DNA of 15,892 nucleotides, from contig CAZGGW010000018.1 of NCBI GenBank assembly GCA_964525365.1, forward strand, positions 1 through 15,892. Direction: 5' to 3'. Origin of the DNA: CAZGGW01 sp964525365 (GTDB lineage Bacteria > Bacillota_I > Bacilli_A > RF39 > UBA660). Below the pieces are notes generated by a model. That model was not told the origin of the DNA and did not search any database. It saw nothing but the letters and a program-made list of their open reading frames with translations. This document shows positions 1-7,290 of the stretch, piece after piece. Position 1 is the stretch's first letter, and each line of letters starts with the position of its first letter. The translations under genes were made by a program, and so were the position numbers.

Positions 1-2
1 AT

Positions 3-317
3 GGTTCAGTAATAGGAAGCGTATTTAAAATAATGTTTTTAGTATATTTATTTAACTCAACTATTGCGCCTGGAAAAATACTAATAGTTGCTTTACTGGC
101 TACATTATTAGTAGTCGCAGTTCCAATTGGCGGTGGCACAATATCTGAAACATTGATAATTACTTCTCTAGGGTTTCCAATCGGAGCATTACCAATACTT
201 ACAATAATAGCTACTATAATAGATGCACCGGCCACAGTACTAAATGTTGTTGGAGATTCAGCTAGTAGTATGTTGATTTCTAGAATAGTCGATGGTAAAA
301 ACTGGATAAAAAAATAA
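3..317 (+). CDS. Sodium:dicarboxylate/amino-acid symporter, C-terminal part (5' end outside window)
   Basis: The frame is open from the first bases of the window, so the gene starts upstream and only about 104 C-terminal residues are present; the first internal ATG at 33 is not a credible start. The visible part has two hydrophobic stretches, a Gly-rich segment (VPIGGGTISE) and the ending NVVGDSASSMLISRIVDGKN. The latter matches the last helix of the DAACS/SDF family (GltP, DctA), where an N-x-x-G-D motif contributes to substrate and cation binding. Members are trimeric elevator-type membrane carriers importing glutamate, aspartate or C4-dicarboxylates with Na+ or H+. The substrate cannot be told from this fragment. 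The gene converges on khpA across a shared terminator. Confidence 0.85.
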   Translation, partial: GSVIGSVFKIMFLVYLFNSTIAPGKILIVALLATLLVVAVPIGGGTISETLIITSLGFPIGALPILTIIATIIDAPATVLNVVGDSASSMLISRIVDGKNWIKK

Positions 318-331
318 AAAAATAAAAAAAT

Positions 332-367
332 AAAAAATAGAACTTTCAAAAATAAATTCTATTTTTT
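332..367. terminator. Bidirectional terminator between symporter and khpA
   Basis: An 11-bp perfect stem, AAAAAATAGAA (332-342) with TTCTATTTTTT (357-367), encloses a 14-nt loop. It is flanked by T on one side and A on the other, so it can serve both the rightward symporter transcript and the leftward rpsP-khpA transcript. The stem is very AT-rich with one G-C pair, so its strength is uncertain. Confidence 0.6.
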
Positions 368-373
368 TGTTTT

Positions 374-616
374 CTAAAAAGAATCAATATTTATTTTAAC
401 ATTATTCTTTCCTTCATTATATGCCTTAGCAATAATTAATGATTTAATAGCATTAGCATTTTTACCATTCTTTCCTATCACTCTACCCATATCAGATTCA
501 CTTACAAGTATTTCGATAATAATTCCTTCTTCTACTTGAAATTCTTTTACTTTTATTAGGTCTGGTTCTTTTGAAAGATTAGTAACTAAAAATTCTGCGA
601 ACTCTACTAAACTCAT
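374..616 (-). CDS. khpA: KhpA-type KH-domain RNA-binding protein
   Basis: This 80-residue protein is a single type-II KH domain, the usual length for KhpA (YlqC). The RNA-binding GxxG loop is visible as VIGKNGKNA (about residues 46-54), followed by the helix AIKSLIIAKAYN. In other Gram-positives KhpA pairs with KhpB (Jag/EloR) and binds many RNAs in the cytoplasm, affecting cell division and envelope growth. The start codon overlaps the rpsP stop by one base (TAATG), which implies translational coupling. The rpsP-khpA order is conserved in Firmicutes, but the usual next genes (ylqD, rimM, trmD) are absent here because the operon ends at the terminator. Confidence 0.92.
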   Translation of the reverse strand: MSLVEFAEFLVTNLSKEPDLIKVKEFQVEEGIIIEILVSESDMGRVIGKNGKNANAIKSLIIAKAYNEGKNNVKINIDSF

Positions 617-885
617 TATTTTTTGCTCTTTTCTTCTTGAAATTTTTTCATAATACCAGCTTTACTAAAAATACTTCTTACTGTATCTGTGGGTTGTGCT
701 CCAAGTTTTAACCACTTTATTGCTTTTTCTTCATCAATATTTGATTTATTATCATCCAAAGTACTATAAGAACCAATTAATTCTATGAAATTCCCACTAA
801 GTTTTTCTCTAGAATTAGCTGCTACTACACGATAAAAAGGTCTTTTTTTAGATCCCATTCTTTTTAATCTCAATTTAACTGCCAT
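616..885 (-). CDS. rpsP: 30S ribosomal protein S16
   Basis: An 89-residue protein with the S16 signature at the N terminus ([20 protein letters not shown]) and the later conserved segments [11 protein letters not shown] and [19 protein letters not shown]16 is an assembly protein of the 30S ribosomal subunit. The length is normal and the protein is complete. A strong site AAGAAGGAGAA lies 4-14 bases before the ATG, and a sigma-A promoter lies directly upstream. It is translationally coupled to khpA. Confidence 0.98.
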   Translation of the reverse strand: MAVKLRLKRMGSKKRPFYRVVAANSREKLSGNFIELIGSYSTLDDNKSNIDEEKAIKWLKLGAQPTDTVRSIFSKAGIMKKFQEEKSKK

Positions 886-909
886 ATATTCTCCTTCTTT
901 CTGTTAATT

Positions 910-938
910 ATATTAACATTTTAAAAGAACTGTGTCAA
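910..938 (-). promoter_or_regulatory. Sigma-A promoter of rpsP-khpA
   Basis: On the minus strand a perfect -35 TTGACA (933-938) is followed by a 17-bp spacer and a -10 TAATAT (910-915). An overlapping TATAAT three bases further on is an alternative -10 but gives a 20-bp spacer. The -35 starts only about 10 bases after the cotE stop codon, and I see no terminator between them, so cotE transcripts may read into rpsP. Confidence 0.75.
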
Positions 939-948
939 CCTTTTTGTG

Positions 949-1482
949 TTAACTCTTTAAATAGTCCTCATTGACTTCTTCATCAATTTTTTTCAAATCA
1001 TTTTCGCTTATAGAGTCTTCTATTATATCATAATCATCGTAATTATCTTCAACCGCCACTTTAACTAAAGTGTCTCCAATTATTTCGATTCCTAATTCTT
1101 TTTCTATTATATAATCAATTTTTTGTCCCACCGCATTGGCCTCAATACAATTAGGATTTTTTAACGCTCTAATTATTATTTGTGAAGAATCAGTAAGAAC
1201 AGATTCCTCTTTTAATTTTATATTAACTATTTCTTCATAGTTGACATGTTTAATTGCCACTTCTGTTTTAGTGTTATTTTCACACGAATACCATATATTA
1301 ACATCAAAAGACCCTTTTATTTTAACACTTCCATTTTTATTAAATCCTTTTAAATCATGGTTGATTACCCAACAACCAAGTACAGTATCTATATTGTTTG
1401 GAGTAGTAAGTTCATATTTATTAGTAAAAGTTTTTTTACCTTTTCCAATGACAGCTTTTGTAACTATCTCTTTATAACGCAT
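949..1482 (-). CDS. cotE: CotE-like outer spore coat protein
   Basis: 177 residues (178 if the ATG one codon upstream is used). The N terminus MRYKEIVTKAVIGKGKK and the segments VLGCWVINH, VNIWYSCENNTKTEVA and LKNPNCIEA line up with Bacillus CotE, and the protein ends in a strongly acidic tail (rich in D/E from about residue 145) as CotE does. In Bacillus CotE forms a layer around the forespore and recruits the outer coat. The purine run AGGGGG lies 5 bases before the second ATG and only 2 bases before the first, so I prefer the second. The gene sits just downstream of miaB on the same strand, which matches the miaB-cotE neighbourhood of Bacillus. The family match is from recalled homologues. 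Confidence 0.85.
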   Translation of the reverse strand: MRYKEIVTKAVIGKGKKTFTNKYELTTPNNIDTVLGCWVINHDLKGFNKNGSVKIKGSFDVNIWYSCENNTKTEVAIKHVNYEEIVNIKLKEESVLTDSSQIIIRALKNPNCIEANAVGQKIDYIIEKELGIEIIGDTLVKVAVEDNYDDYDIIEDSISENDLKKIDEEVNEDYLKS

Positions 1483-1618
1483 CATAACCCCCTACTTTAA
1501 TTTATGATTTAATAGGCAAAAAGTGTGCTTTTTTTAACATCTACCAAAAATAATATTATAATACTTCAAATTATAATTTAAAGACATACATAAGTTATTA
1601 AAAGCCAAAATTCGTTTT

Positions 1619-3022
1619 TTAAATAATTACGCCATCCATAGAAAAGCTTTTAGTATCAGTAATTTTGACAGATACAATTTGTCCAATATTTTTAATATCT
1701 CCATCAATATTAACAAGTTTCATATCCTCAGTATATCCAGTCAACTTAGATTTATCTTTGTCACTAGAGCCCACAACTAAACACCTTACTATCTTGTTTT
1801 TGTTTTTCTTATTAGATAAATTACTATATTTGTTAACCACTAAATTAAGTGCTTTTAGTCTACTATGTTTTTCTTCATCGCTTAAAGTATCTAGCATTTT
1901 AGAAGCAGGTGTATTCTCCCTTGGAGAATAGATGAACGTAAACGCTCCGTCAAATTTACATTTTTCTACTATCTCTAGTGTTTCATTAAAATCTTCTTCT
2001 GTTTCCCCCGGAAAACCAACTATTATATCTGTTGTAACCGAACAATTTTTAATTTTACTTTTAATTTTATTATATAGTGTTAAATATTCCTCTTTTGTAT
2101 ATCTCCTACCCATCAATTTCAATATTCGATTTGATCCACTTTGTATTGGAAGATGAATATACGGCATTATATTATTTTTCTCAGCAATCACTTCTATCAT
2201 CTCGTCTGTAAAGTCCCAAGGATGAGATGTAACAAAACGGATTCTTTCAACACCTATATTACTAACATCCTCCAATAGTGAAGCTAAATTATAATTTTCA
2301 TATAAATCTTTTCCATAAGCATTAACATTTTGCCCCAAAAGTGTTACTTCTTTATATCCGTGGCTTTTTAAAAATTCTATTTCTCTTAAAATTTCTTCTT
2401 TCTTTCTACTTCTTTGCTTTCCCCTAGTATATGGAACGATGCAATAAGTACAAAATTTATCGCATCCAAGTTGTATATCTACCCAAGCAGTGTATTCAGA
2501 ATCTCGTTTATGAGGAAATTCCTCGCAAACATTTCCTTCGATACTAAACACGTTGATTGCCTTGTTTTCATCTGTATAAACGGATTTTATACTTGGTATT
2601 AAATCATCAATATTATGTGTTCCTATAATAAAATCTACATATGGGCGCTTTTTCAATATTTCTTCAATAACTCCAGACTCTTGAGCCATACACCCACATA
2701 TCCCCAATACTATTTTCTTTTGTTCTTTTAAATGTTTTATTTTTCCTAAAAATCCAAAAACTTTATCATGCGCATTTTCCCTAATAGCGCACGTATTTAA
2801 TATAACAATATCACATTCATCTAATTTATCGGTTTCAATTGCATTATTCTCAATCAATATCCCTTTTATCTTTTCGGAATCATGGATATTCATTTGACAT
2901 CCATAAGTTTTTAAATAAAACTTTTTACCTTTTAAATCGTATTTATTACTACCACTATAATTATAATATTTGGTTTTTTTATTCGTTCTTTTTTTCGCTT
3001 CTAACATATTTGGTAAATTCAT
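1619..3022 (-). CDS. miaB: tRNA-2-methylthio-N6-dimethylallyladenosine synthase MiaB
   Basis: 467 residues, normal length. It converts i6A37 to ms2i6A37 in tRNAs that read UNN codons, using S-adenosylmethionine and two Fe-S clusters. The N-terminal methylthiotransferase domain shows the cluster cysteines in YGCQMN (C42), NTCAIREN (C78) and GCMAQ (C111). The radical-SAM motif CxxxCxxC is C187, C191 and C194 in LGCDKFCTYCIVPYTRGKQ. Other family marks are LLGQNVNAYG, RFVTSHPWDFT, HLPIQSGSN and DIIVGFPGETEEDF, followed by a C-terminal TRAM domain (about 400-467). The start has a site TAGGAAGTGAG about 4 bases upstream and an extended -10 promoter. The residues before about 30 vary in this family. 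Confidence 0.97.
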   Translation of the reverse strand: MNLPNMLEAKKRTNKKTKYYNYSGSNKYDLKGKKFYLKTYGCQMNIHDSEKIKGILIENNAIETDKLDECDIVILNTCAIRENAHDKVFGFLGKIKHLKEQKKIVLGICGCMAQESGVIEEILKKRPYVDFIIGTHNIDDLIPSIKSVYTDENKAINVFSIEGNVCEEFPHKRDSEYTAWVDIQLGCDKFCTYCIVPYTRGKQRSRKKEEILREIEFLKSHGYKEVTLLGQNVNAYGKDLYENYNLASLLEDVSNIGVERIRFVTSHPWDFTDEMIEVIAEKNNIMPYIHLPIQSGSNRILKLMGRRYTKEEYLTLYNKIKSKIKNCSVTTDIIVGFPGETEEDFNETLEIVEKCKFDGAFTFIYSPRENTPASKMLDTLSDEEKHSRLKALNLVVNKYSNLSNKKNKNKIVRCLVVGSSDKDKSKLTGYTEDMKLVNIDGDIKNIGQIVSVKITDTKSFSMDGVII

Positions 3023-3043
3023 AATCTCACTTCCTAAGTACTT

Positions 3044-3052
3044 ATTATACCA
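3044..3052 (-). promoter_or_regulatory. Extended -10 promoter of miaB
   Basis: The minus strand carries TGGTATAAT, a perfect extended -10 (TGnTATAAT), 21 bases before the miaB ATG. The region 17 bp upstream is a T run with no clear -35 box, as expected for extended -10 promoters. It lies between the yjcZ-like gene terminator and miaB, so miaB has its own transcript. Confidence 0.6.
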
Positions 3053-3064
3053 AAATCTAAATAT

Positions 3065-3094
3065 AAAAAAAAGAGGATAGTATCTCTACCATCC
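3065..3094 (-). terminator. Intrinsic terminator of the yjcZ-like gene pair
   Basis: On the minus strand an 8-bp stem (GGATGGTA with TACTATCC, one G-U pair) closes a GAGA tetraloop and is followed by TC and a run of eight T. The left arm overlaps the final codons and stop of the first YjcZ-like gene. This is the clearest intrinsic terminator in the window. Confidence 0.85.
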
Positions 3095-3199
3095 TACAAA
3101 AGCACCAAATATAATCGCAAGTAAGATAAATAATATTAATATAATAAAGAAACTACTTCCATATCCTGCGTTACATGGTGAAGAACTATTACAAGTCAT
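3086..3199 (-). CDS. YjcZ-family small sporulation protein (37 aa)
   Basis: A 37-residue ORF beginning MTCNSSSPCNAGYGSS and continuing into one hydrophobic segment (FFIILILFILLAIIFGAFVG), ending in Trp. This is the pattern of the YjcZ/YhfH-like sporulation micro-proteins annotated in Bacillus: a short polar, Gly- and Cys-rich head followed by one membrane helix. Their molecular role is unknown. A strong site AGGAGGAGG lies 5 bases before the ATG and begins immediately after the stop codon of the neighbouring paralogue. The gene ends in a good terminator. Detection rests on the composition, the ribosome site and the paralogous neighbour. Confidence 0.8.
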   Translation of the reverse strand: MTCNSSSPCNAGYGSSFFIILILFILLAIIFGAFVGW

Positions 3200-3213
3200 A
3201 ACTTACCTCCTCC

Positions 3214-3309
3214 TTAAATGAATGCACCTAGTATGATTACTAATAAAATAAATAATACTAAAGCAAAAGCTGCACCTGAAATACCATTTTTACCACAACC
3301 TGTATTCAT
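3214..3309 (-). CDS. YjcZ-family small sporulation protein (31 aa), first gene of pair
   Basis: A 31-residue ORF, MNTGCGKNGISG followed by a single hydrophobic helix (AAFALVLFILLVIILGAFI). It is a paralogue of the 37-aa neighbour: both share the pattern F-x-L-x-L-F-I-L-L-x-I-I-x-G-A-F. The site GGAGG lies 8 bases before the ATG. A second ATG inside the leader opens only an 8-codon out-of-frame ORF. The two genes form an operon with a 14-base gap filled by the second gene's ribosome site. It was probably made in the mother cell or forespore if it follows the family, but no sporulation sigma site is evident. Confidence 0.78.
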   Translation of the reverse strand: MNTGCGKNGISGAAFALVLFILLVIILGAFI

Positions 3310-3342
3310 AAAACATTCCTCCTTTTTTATCTTTACACTTGT

Positions 3343-3371
3343 ATTATAAGCAGTTTTTAAAATTGTGTGAG
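3343..3371 (-). promoter_or_regulatory. Candidate promoter of the yjcZ-like pair, divergent from prsA
   Basis: On the minus strand CTCACA (3366-3371), a 17-bp spacer and a perfect TATAAT (3343-3348) lie 33 bases before the first YjcZ-like ATG. The same short region holds a mirror copy on the plus strand (TGCTTATATT, 3372-3381) facing prsA. The two form an 8-bp perfect inverted repeat, TATAAGCA (3345-3352) and TGCTTATA (3372-3379). Confidence 0.5.
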
Positions 3372-3426
3372 TGCTTATATTGTATTTTTGATTTTTTTTT
3401 GTTATGATAATGTCTAGGAGGAAAAT

Positions 3427-4410
3427 ATGAAAAAAATTATAAATGTTATTACTGTAGGTTTAATGTGTTTTTTACTTGTAGGATGTGGTGCAGTTAAACT
3501 TACAAATGGAGAAAACGCAGTTGTTTCATTCAAAGATGACGAAGGAATAAGTACTAATGAACTTTACGAAATATTAAAAGATAAATATGGAGCAGATGAA
3601 TTAATTACTTTAATAGATACATATCTGTTAGAAAAAGAATATGATACAACAACTGAAGAAACAAAGTATATTGATGAGGTAATTGAAACAATAGAAAGTG
3701 AAGCTGAAAAAGCGAAATATGATTTTGAGACTTATATTAGTTATTATTATGGTATTTCTACAAAAGACGCTTTCAAGGATTACATTAAACTTAATTATAG
3801 AAGGATGCTTTGGGCTCAAGATTACTTGGAATCAGAAGTTACTGATAAACAAATTAATGAGTATTATGAAAGTAAGACTATTGGAGATATAGATGCAAAA
3901 CATATTTTAATAAGTGCTGATATAACTGATGATATGACAGATGAGAAGAAAAAAGAAGCAGAAACAAAAGCTTATGAATTAGCAAAAAGTATTATTAAAA
4001 AGCTAGATAATGGAGAAGATTTTGAAGCATTAGCAAAAGAATATTCTGATGATAGTTCCTCTGCTGAAAAAGGAGGAAATTTAGGAAAATTTAACAGAGG
4101 TGATATGACAAAAGAATTTGAAAATGCCGCTATTGAGTTAAAAGTTGGTACTTACTCATCAACCCCAGTTAAAACAACTTATGGTTATCACATTATTTAT
4201 AAAATTAGTCAAGAAGATAAGCCAGAATTAGATAGTGTTAAAGATGAAATCATAACCACTATTGCAAAAGAAACATTAGAATCTGACTCAACATTATATG
4301 CTTCTAGTTTAATAGAACTTAGAAATAAATATGAAATGAATATTAAAGATTCTGAACTTCAGACTTCATATACTAAAGTTATATATGGAAATCAAAGCAA
4401 AAAGAATTAA
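3427..4410 (+). CDS. prsA: PrsA-like foldase lipoprotein (parvulin peptidyl-prolyl isomerase)
   Basis: 327 residues with a lipoprotein signal: KK, a hydrophobic core and the lipobox LVGC with the lipidated Cys at residue 20. It is therefore anchored on the outer face of the membrane, where PrsA helps exported proteins fold. A helical SurA-N-like region (about 40-150) precedes a parvulin PPIC domain (about 155-262) with the family marks DAKHILIS, FEALAKEYSDD, KGGNLGKFNRGDM and TYGYHIIYKI. A helical tail follows. AGGAGG sits 5 bases before the ATG. The gene is monocistronic, divergent from the yjcZ pair and closed by a hairpin terminator. The name rests on domain order and lipobox; other surface parvulins share this layout. 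Confidence 0.88.
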   Translation: MKKIINVITVGLMCFLLVGCGAVKLTNGENAVVSFKDDEGISTNELYEILKDKYGADELITLIDTYLLEKEYDTTTEETKYIDEVIETIESEAEKAKYDFETYISYYYGISTKDAFKDYIKLNYRRMLWAQDYLESEVTDKQINEYYESKTIGDIDAKHILISADITDDMTDEKKKEAETKAYELAKSIIKKLDNGEDFEALAKEYSDDSSSAEKGGNLGKFNRGDMTKEFENAAIELKVGTYSSTPVKTTYGYHIIYKISQEDKPELDSVKDEIITTIAKETLESDSTLYASSLIELRNKYEMNIKDSELQTSYTKVIYGNQSKKN

Positions 4411-4433
4411 GAATTACTCTTAATTTAGACTAT

Positions 4434-4472
4434 GACAAATACGTAGATAAACTTACTTATTTGTCTTTTTTT
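4434..4472 (+). terminator. Intrinsic terminator of prsA
   Basis: Stem GACAAATA (4434-4441) with TATTTGTC (4458-4465), followed by seven T. A second small hairpin, ATTAAGA with TCTTAAT, lies between it and the prsA stop. From the T run to about 4656 I see no gene, RNA or repeat that I can support. Confidence 0.75.
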
Positions 4473-4656
4473 GTCATTAATCATTTATACGAATATAAAA
4501 TATGGTGTTAGACCACATCTCTTGCAATGTATTTAACGAAACAAAAGTTTTTTCTTTTTATATTGAATTATTATAAAGAAATGTATTGTTAGGCAATCAT
4601 TTTCTTAATACTGCCCTATTTTTATACTTTTTTTCTACAAAAGATAATGAGCAATC

Positions 4657-4685
4657 TTGTATAAAATGTAATTATAGTTTATAAT
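4657..4685 (+). promoter_or_regulatory. Promoter of the glycosylation operon
   Basis: TTGTAT (4657-4662), a 17-bp spacer and a perfect TATAAT (4680-4685). The ATG at 4695 is only 9 bases past the -10, so transcripts from this promoter would begin within a few bases of the start codon. Confidence 0.5.
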
Positions 4686-4694
4686 AAATCTACT

Positions 4695-6359
4695 ATGAAA
4701 AAATTATTTATTAAAAGAGAAAAAATCAAGTGTAAAGAAATAACAATATTATCCCTGTTGCTATCTTTTTTTGCTGTAATTGGAATAAGTTTTACAATTG
4801 AAAGTGATTGTAGTTTGATTTTTGGAAGTCTTAAGAATTTTGTTTTTACAATATTTCTATTTTTATTGCTATTTTTTTTATTTAAAATAATAATAAATTT
4901 ATTATTTAGAGTTTTAAATAATTTAAAGCTTAAAAAAAATACAAATACAAAGGATAATAAATTAAGTTCTATTTTTAATAAGCATCCTTTCATTTATAGT
5001 TTTTTAATTATAATAATTTGTTGGTTACCATATATTATAGCCTTTTGCCCAGCAATTTTATCACCTGATCCTTCTAATCAAATAAGGCAATTTTACAAAA
5101 TCAAAACCGAATATAACGATTATGCTATTAGTTTAAACGATAATGTTTATATTACTAATCATCATCCTATAGCTCATACTATTTTATTAGGAGTATGTAC
5201 AAAATTAGGAGATGTATTATTTAATAGTCAAAACACAGGATTATTTATATATTCAGTAATTCAAATAATTATTTTTGCTAGTGTGCTCTCCTATACTATT
5301 GTTTATTTAAAAGAATTAAAAATACCTGAGTTTATTCATAAAGTTGCTTTATTAATATATGCTTTTGTTCCAGCATTTGCTTTCTATTCGATGACTGCTG
5401 TCAAAGATACTATCTTTTCTTCCTTTATAATACTTTATATAATTCATTTTTATAATTTTTTTAGAAGTAAAGAAAAAATTAATAAAAAAGAAATGATTCT
5501 AACGATTTTGACAATCTTTTTTGTAATTTTATTTAGGAATAATGGAATTTATGTAGTTATTCTATCTTTTCCCTTTCTTTTATTGCTTAGAAAAAATTCC
5601 AAACAAATTTTATTAGTTATTCTTATTAGTTGTTGCTTTTATTTTAGCTATGATAAGGTCCTTTTACCCGCTTTAAATATTACTCCCGGAAGTATAAGGG
5701 AAGTTTTATCTATTCCTTTTCAGCAAACAGCAAGATATGTAAAATATCATAGTGATGAATTGACACTTCAAGATATCAAAAATATTGATAAGATCTTAGA
5801 ATATGATACTATAGCTTCTAGATACACGCCCGAATTAGCCGATCCAGTTAAAAATAAATTTAATAAATATACGAGTAAAGAAGATTTTAAAAATTATTTT
5901 AAAACTTGGTCAAAAGGATTAGTAAAACATCCCGGTACTTATATAGAAGCTACCATCAACAATACTTATGGCTATTTTTACCCAGGAAAGATAAATTGGT
6001 ATATTTATTATAAATTTGACGATCGACTAGTTGTAAGCGGATTCGACTATCGCTATAATTCTTTTGGACAATTACGATATTTTTTAGCTCTATTCGGTTT
6101 GATATTTCCTTTTATTCCAGCTCTGGGATTTATTGTTAATATTGGTTTTAATGTTTGGATAATTCTATTTATGCTTTTTTATTTATTGTATCGAAAAAGA
6201 AAAGAGTGGATAATCTTAACTCCTAGTCTTATTTCAATTTTAATATGTTTTGCTAGCCCCGCTAATTGTTATTTTAGGTATGCAATGCCCTATGTATTTT
6301 CAATGCCATTATTGATTGGAATTTTTATACATGTTATAATTAATGAAAGGAGTTTATAA
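4695..6359 (+). CDS. Polytopic membrane protein, GT-C glycosyltransferase-like (DUF6020-type)
   Basis: 554 residues with about ten hydrophobic helices. After the second or third helix comes a long external loop with SPDPSNQIRQFY and then ITNHHPIAHT. An acidic residue in the first loop followed by an HHP-type motif is typical of GT-C enzymes, which move a sugar from a polyprenyl-phosphate donor onto an acceptor outside the membrane. I recall this layout from the DUF6020 family, whose function is unproven. The two downstream genes would make and flip a polyprenyl-phosphate sugar, so this is the likely acceptor-specific transferase, analogous to GtrC. No ribosome binding site is visible before the ATG. 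The stop lies one base before the next start, so translation is probably coupled. Confidence 0.65.
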   Translation: MKKLFIKREKIKCKEITILSLLLSFFAVIGISFTIESDCSLIFGSLKNFVFTIFLFLLLFFLFKIIINLLFRVLNNLKLKKNTNTKDNKLSSIFNKHPFIYSFLIIIICWLPYIIAFCPAILSPDPSNQIRQFYKIKTEYNDYAISLNDNVYITNHHPIAHTILLGVCTKLGDVLFNSQNTGLFIYSVIQIIIFASVLSYTIVYLKELKIPEFIHKVALLIYAFVPAFAFYSMTAVKDTIFSSFIILYIIHFYNFFRSKEKINKKEMILTILTIFFVILFRNNGIYVVILSFPFLLLLRKNSKQILLVILISCCFYFSYDKVLLPALNITPGSIREVLSIPFQQTARYVKYHSDELTLQDIKNIDKILEYDTIASRYTPELADPVKNKFNKYTSKEDFKNYFKTWSKGLVKHPGTYIEATINNTYGYFYPGKINWYIYYKFDDRLVVSGFDYRYNSFGQLRYFLALFGLIFPFIPALGFIVNIGFNVWIILFMLFYLLYRKRKEWIILTPSLISILICFASPANCYFRYAMPYVFSMPLLIGIFIHVIINERSL

Positions 6360-6360
6360 A

Positions 6361-7290
6361 ATGAAAAAAAGAATTGCAATTTTAATACCCTGTTATAACG
6401 AAGCAAAGACAATAGCTAAAGTGGTCACTGATTATAAAAAGGTATTACCGGAAGCTGATATTTATGTCTACGATAACAATTCAAAAGATGATACTGATAA
6501 AATAGCTAAAAAAGCTGGGGCTATTGTTTGTTACGAATATAAGCAAGGAAAAGGAAATGTCATTAGAACCATGTTTAGAGATATTGATGCCGAGTGTTAT
6601 TTAATGATAGATGGTGATGATACTTACCCTAAAGAGAATGCCCGTGAAATGTGTGACTTAATTTTAGATGGCAAGGCTGATATGGTAATTGGTGATAGAC
6701 TATCTTCTACTTATTTTACTGAAAATAAAAGACCATTTCATAATTTTGGTAATAAAATAGTTAGATTTTTAATAAACAAATTATTTAGAAACAATATCAA
6801 GGACATAATGACTGGCTATAGGGCTTTTAGTTATCAATTTGTAAAAGGCTTCCCGGTTTTATCAAAAGGTTTTGAAATAGAAACTGAAATGACTATTCAT
6901 GCCGTTGATAAAAATTTTAAATTAGTTGAAATTCCAATCACTTATCGTGATCGGCCAGAAGGAAGTGTATCAAAGTTAAACACTTATAGTGATGGTTTAA
7001 AAGTTTTAAAAACTATTGCCACATTATTTAAAGAATACCGTCCCGCTTTATTTTTTGGTTTGTTTTCAATACTATTTTTAATTTTATCTTTAATTTTTGG
7101 AATTCCGGTATTAATAGAATATTTTAAAACAGGATTAGTTCCTAGATTCCCCACTTTAATAGTAAGCTGTATTTTCTTGATATTATGTTTCTTAATGTGG
7201 GTAACTGGTCTCATATTACAAGTAATAGTAAAAAAAGATAAGCAAAATTATGAATTATTATTAAATTTATTGGTTAAAAAAGATGAGTAA
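6361..7290 (+). CDS. Polyprenyl-phosphate glycosyltransferase, GT2 (GtrB/DPM1-like)
   Basis: 309 residues from the ATG at 6361. An ATG at 6343 would add six residues, but GAAAGGAG lies at the right distance only for 6361. The N-terminal GT-A domain begins AILIPCYNEAKTI and carries VYDNNSKDDT and the metal-binding DxD in MIDGDDTYP (D84, D86). DIMTGYRAFS, FEIETEMTIHA and EIPITYRDRPEGSVSKL are typical of dolichol/undecaprenyl-phosphate mannosyl- or glucosyltransferases. Two C-terminal membrane helices (about 225-250 and 258-285) anchor it. It would transfer a sugar from a nucleotide donor to undecaprenyl phosphate at the inner face of the membrane. The sugar cannot be inferred. Its last 8 bases overlap gtrA. 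Confidence 0.85.
   Translation: MKKRIAILIPCYNEAKTIAKVVTDYKKVLPEADIYVYDNNSKDDTDKIAKKAGAIVCYEYKQGKGNVIRTMFRDIDAECYLMIDGDDTYPKENAREMCDLILDGKADMVIGDRLSSTYFTENKRPFHNFGNKIVRFLINKLFRNNIKDIMTGYRAFSYQFVKGFPVLSKGFEIETEMTIHAVDKNFKLVEIPITYRDRPEGSVSKLNTYSDGLKVLKTIATLFKEYRPALFFGLFSILFLILSLIFGIPVLIEYFKTGLVPRFPTLIVSCIFLILCFLMWVTGLILQVIVKKDKQNYELLLNLLVKKDE

Noticed and set aside
1498..1524. Sigma-K-like promoter (AC, 16 bp, CATAAATTA) upstream of cotE.
   Set aside because: It fits the consensus, but transcription would begin inside the ribosome site of cotE, and such a short AT-rich pattern is common here by chance.
1241..3024. Plus-strand ORFs opposite cotE and miaB.
   Set aside because: They are antisense shadows of well-supported genes, without ribosome sites or family features.
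6343..6360. GT2 gene starting at ATG 6343.
   Set aside because: The purine-rich GAAAGGAG inside this stretch serves the ATG at 6361, whose product begins as the family does.
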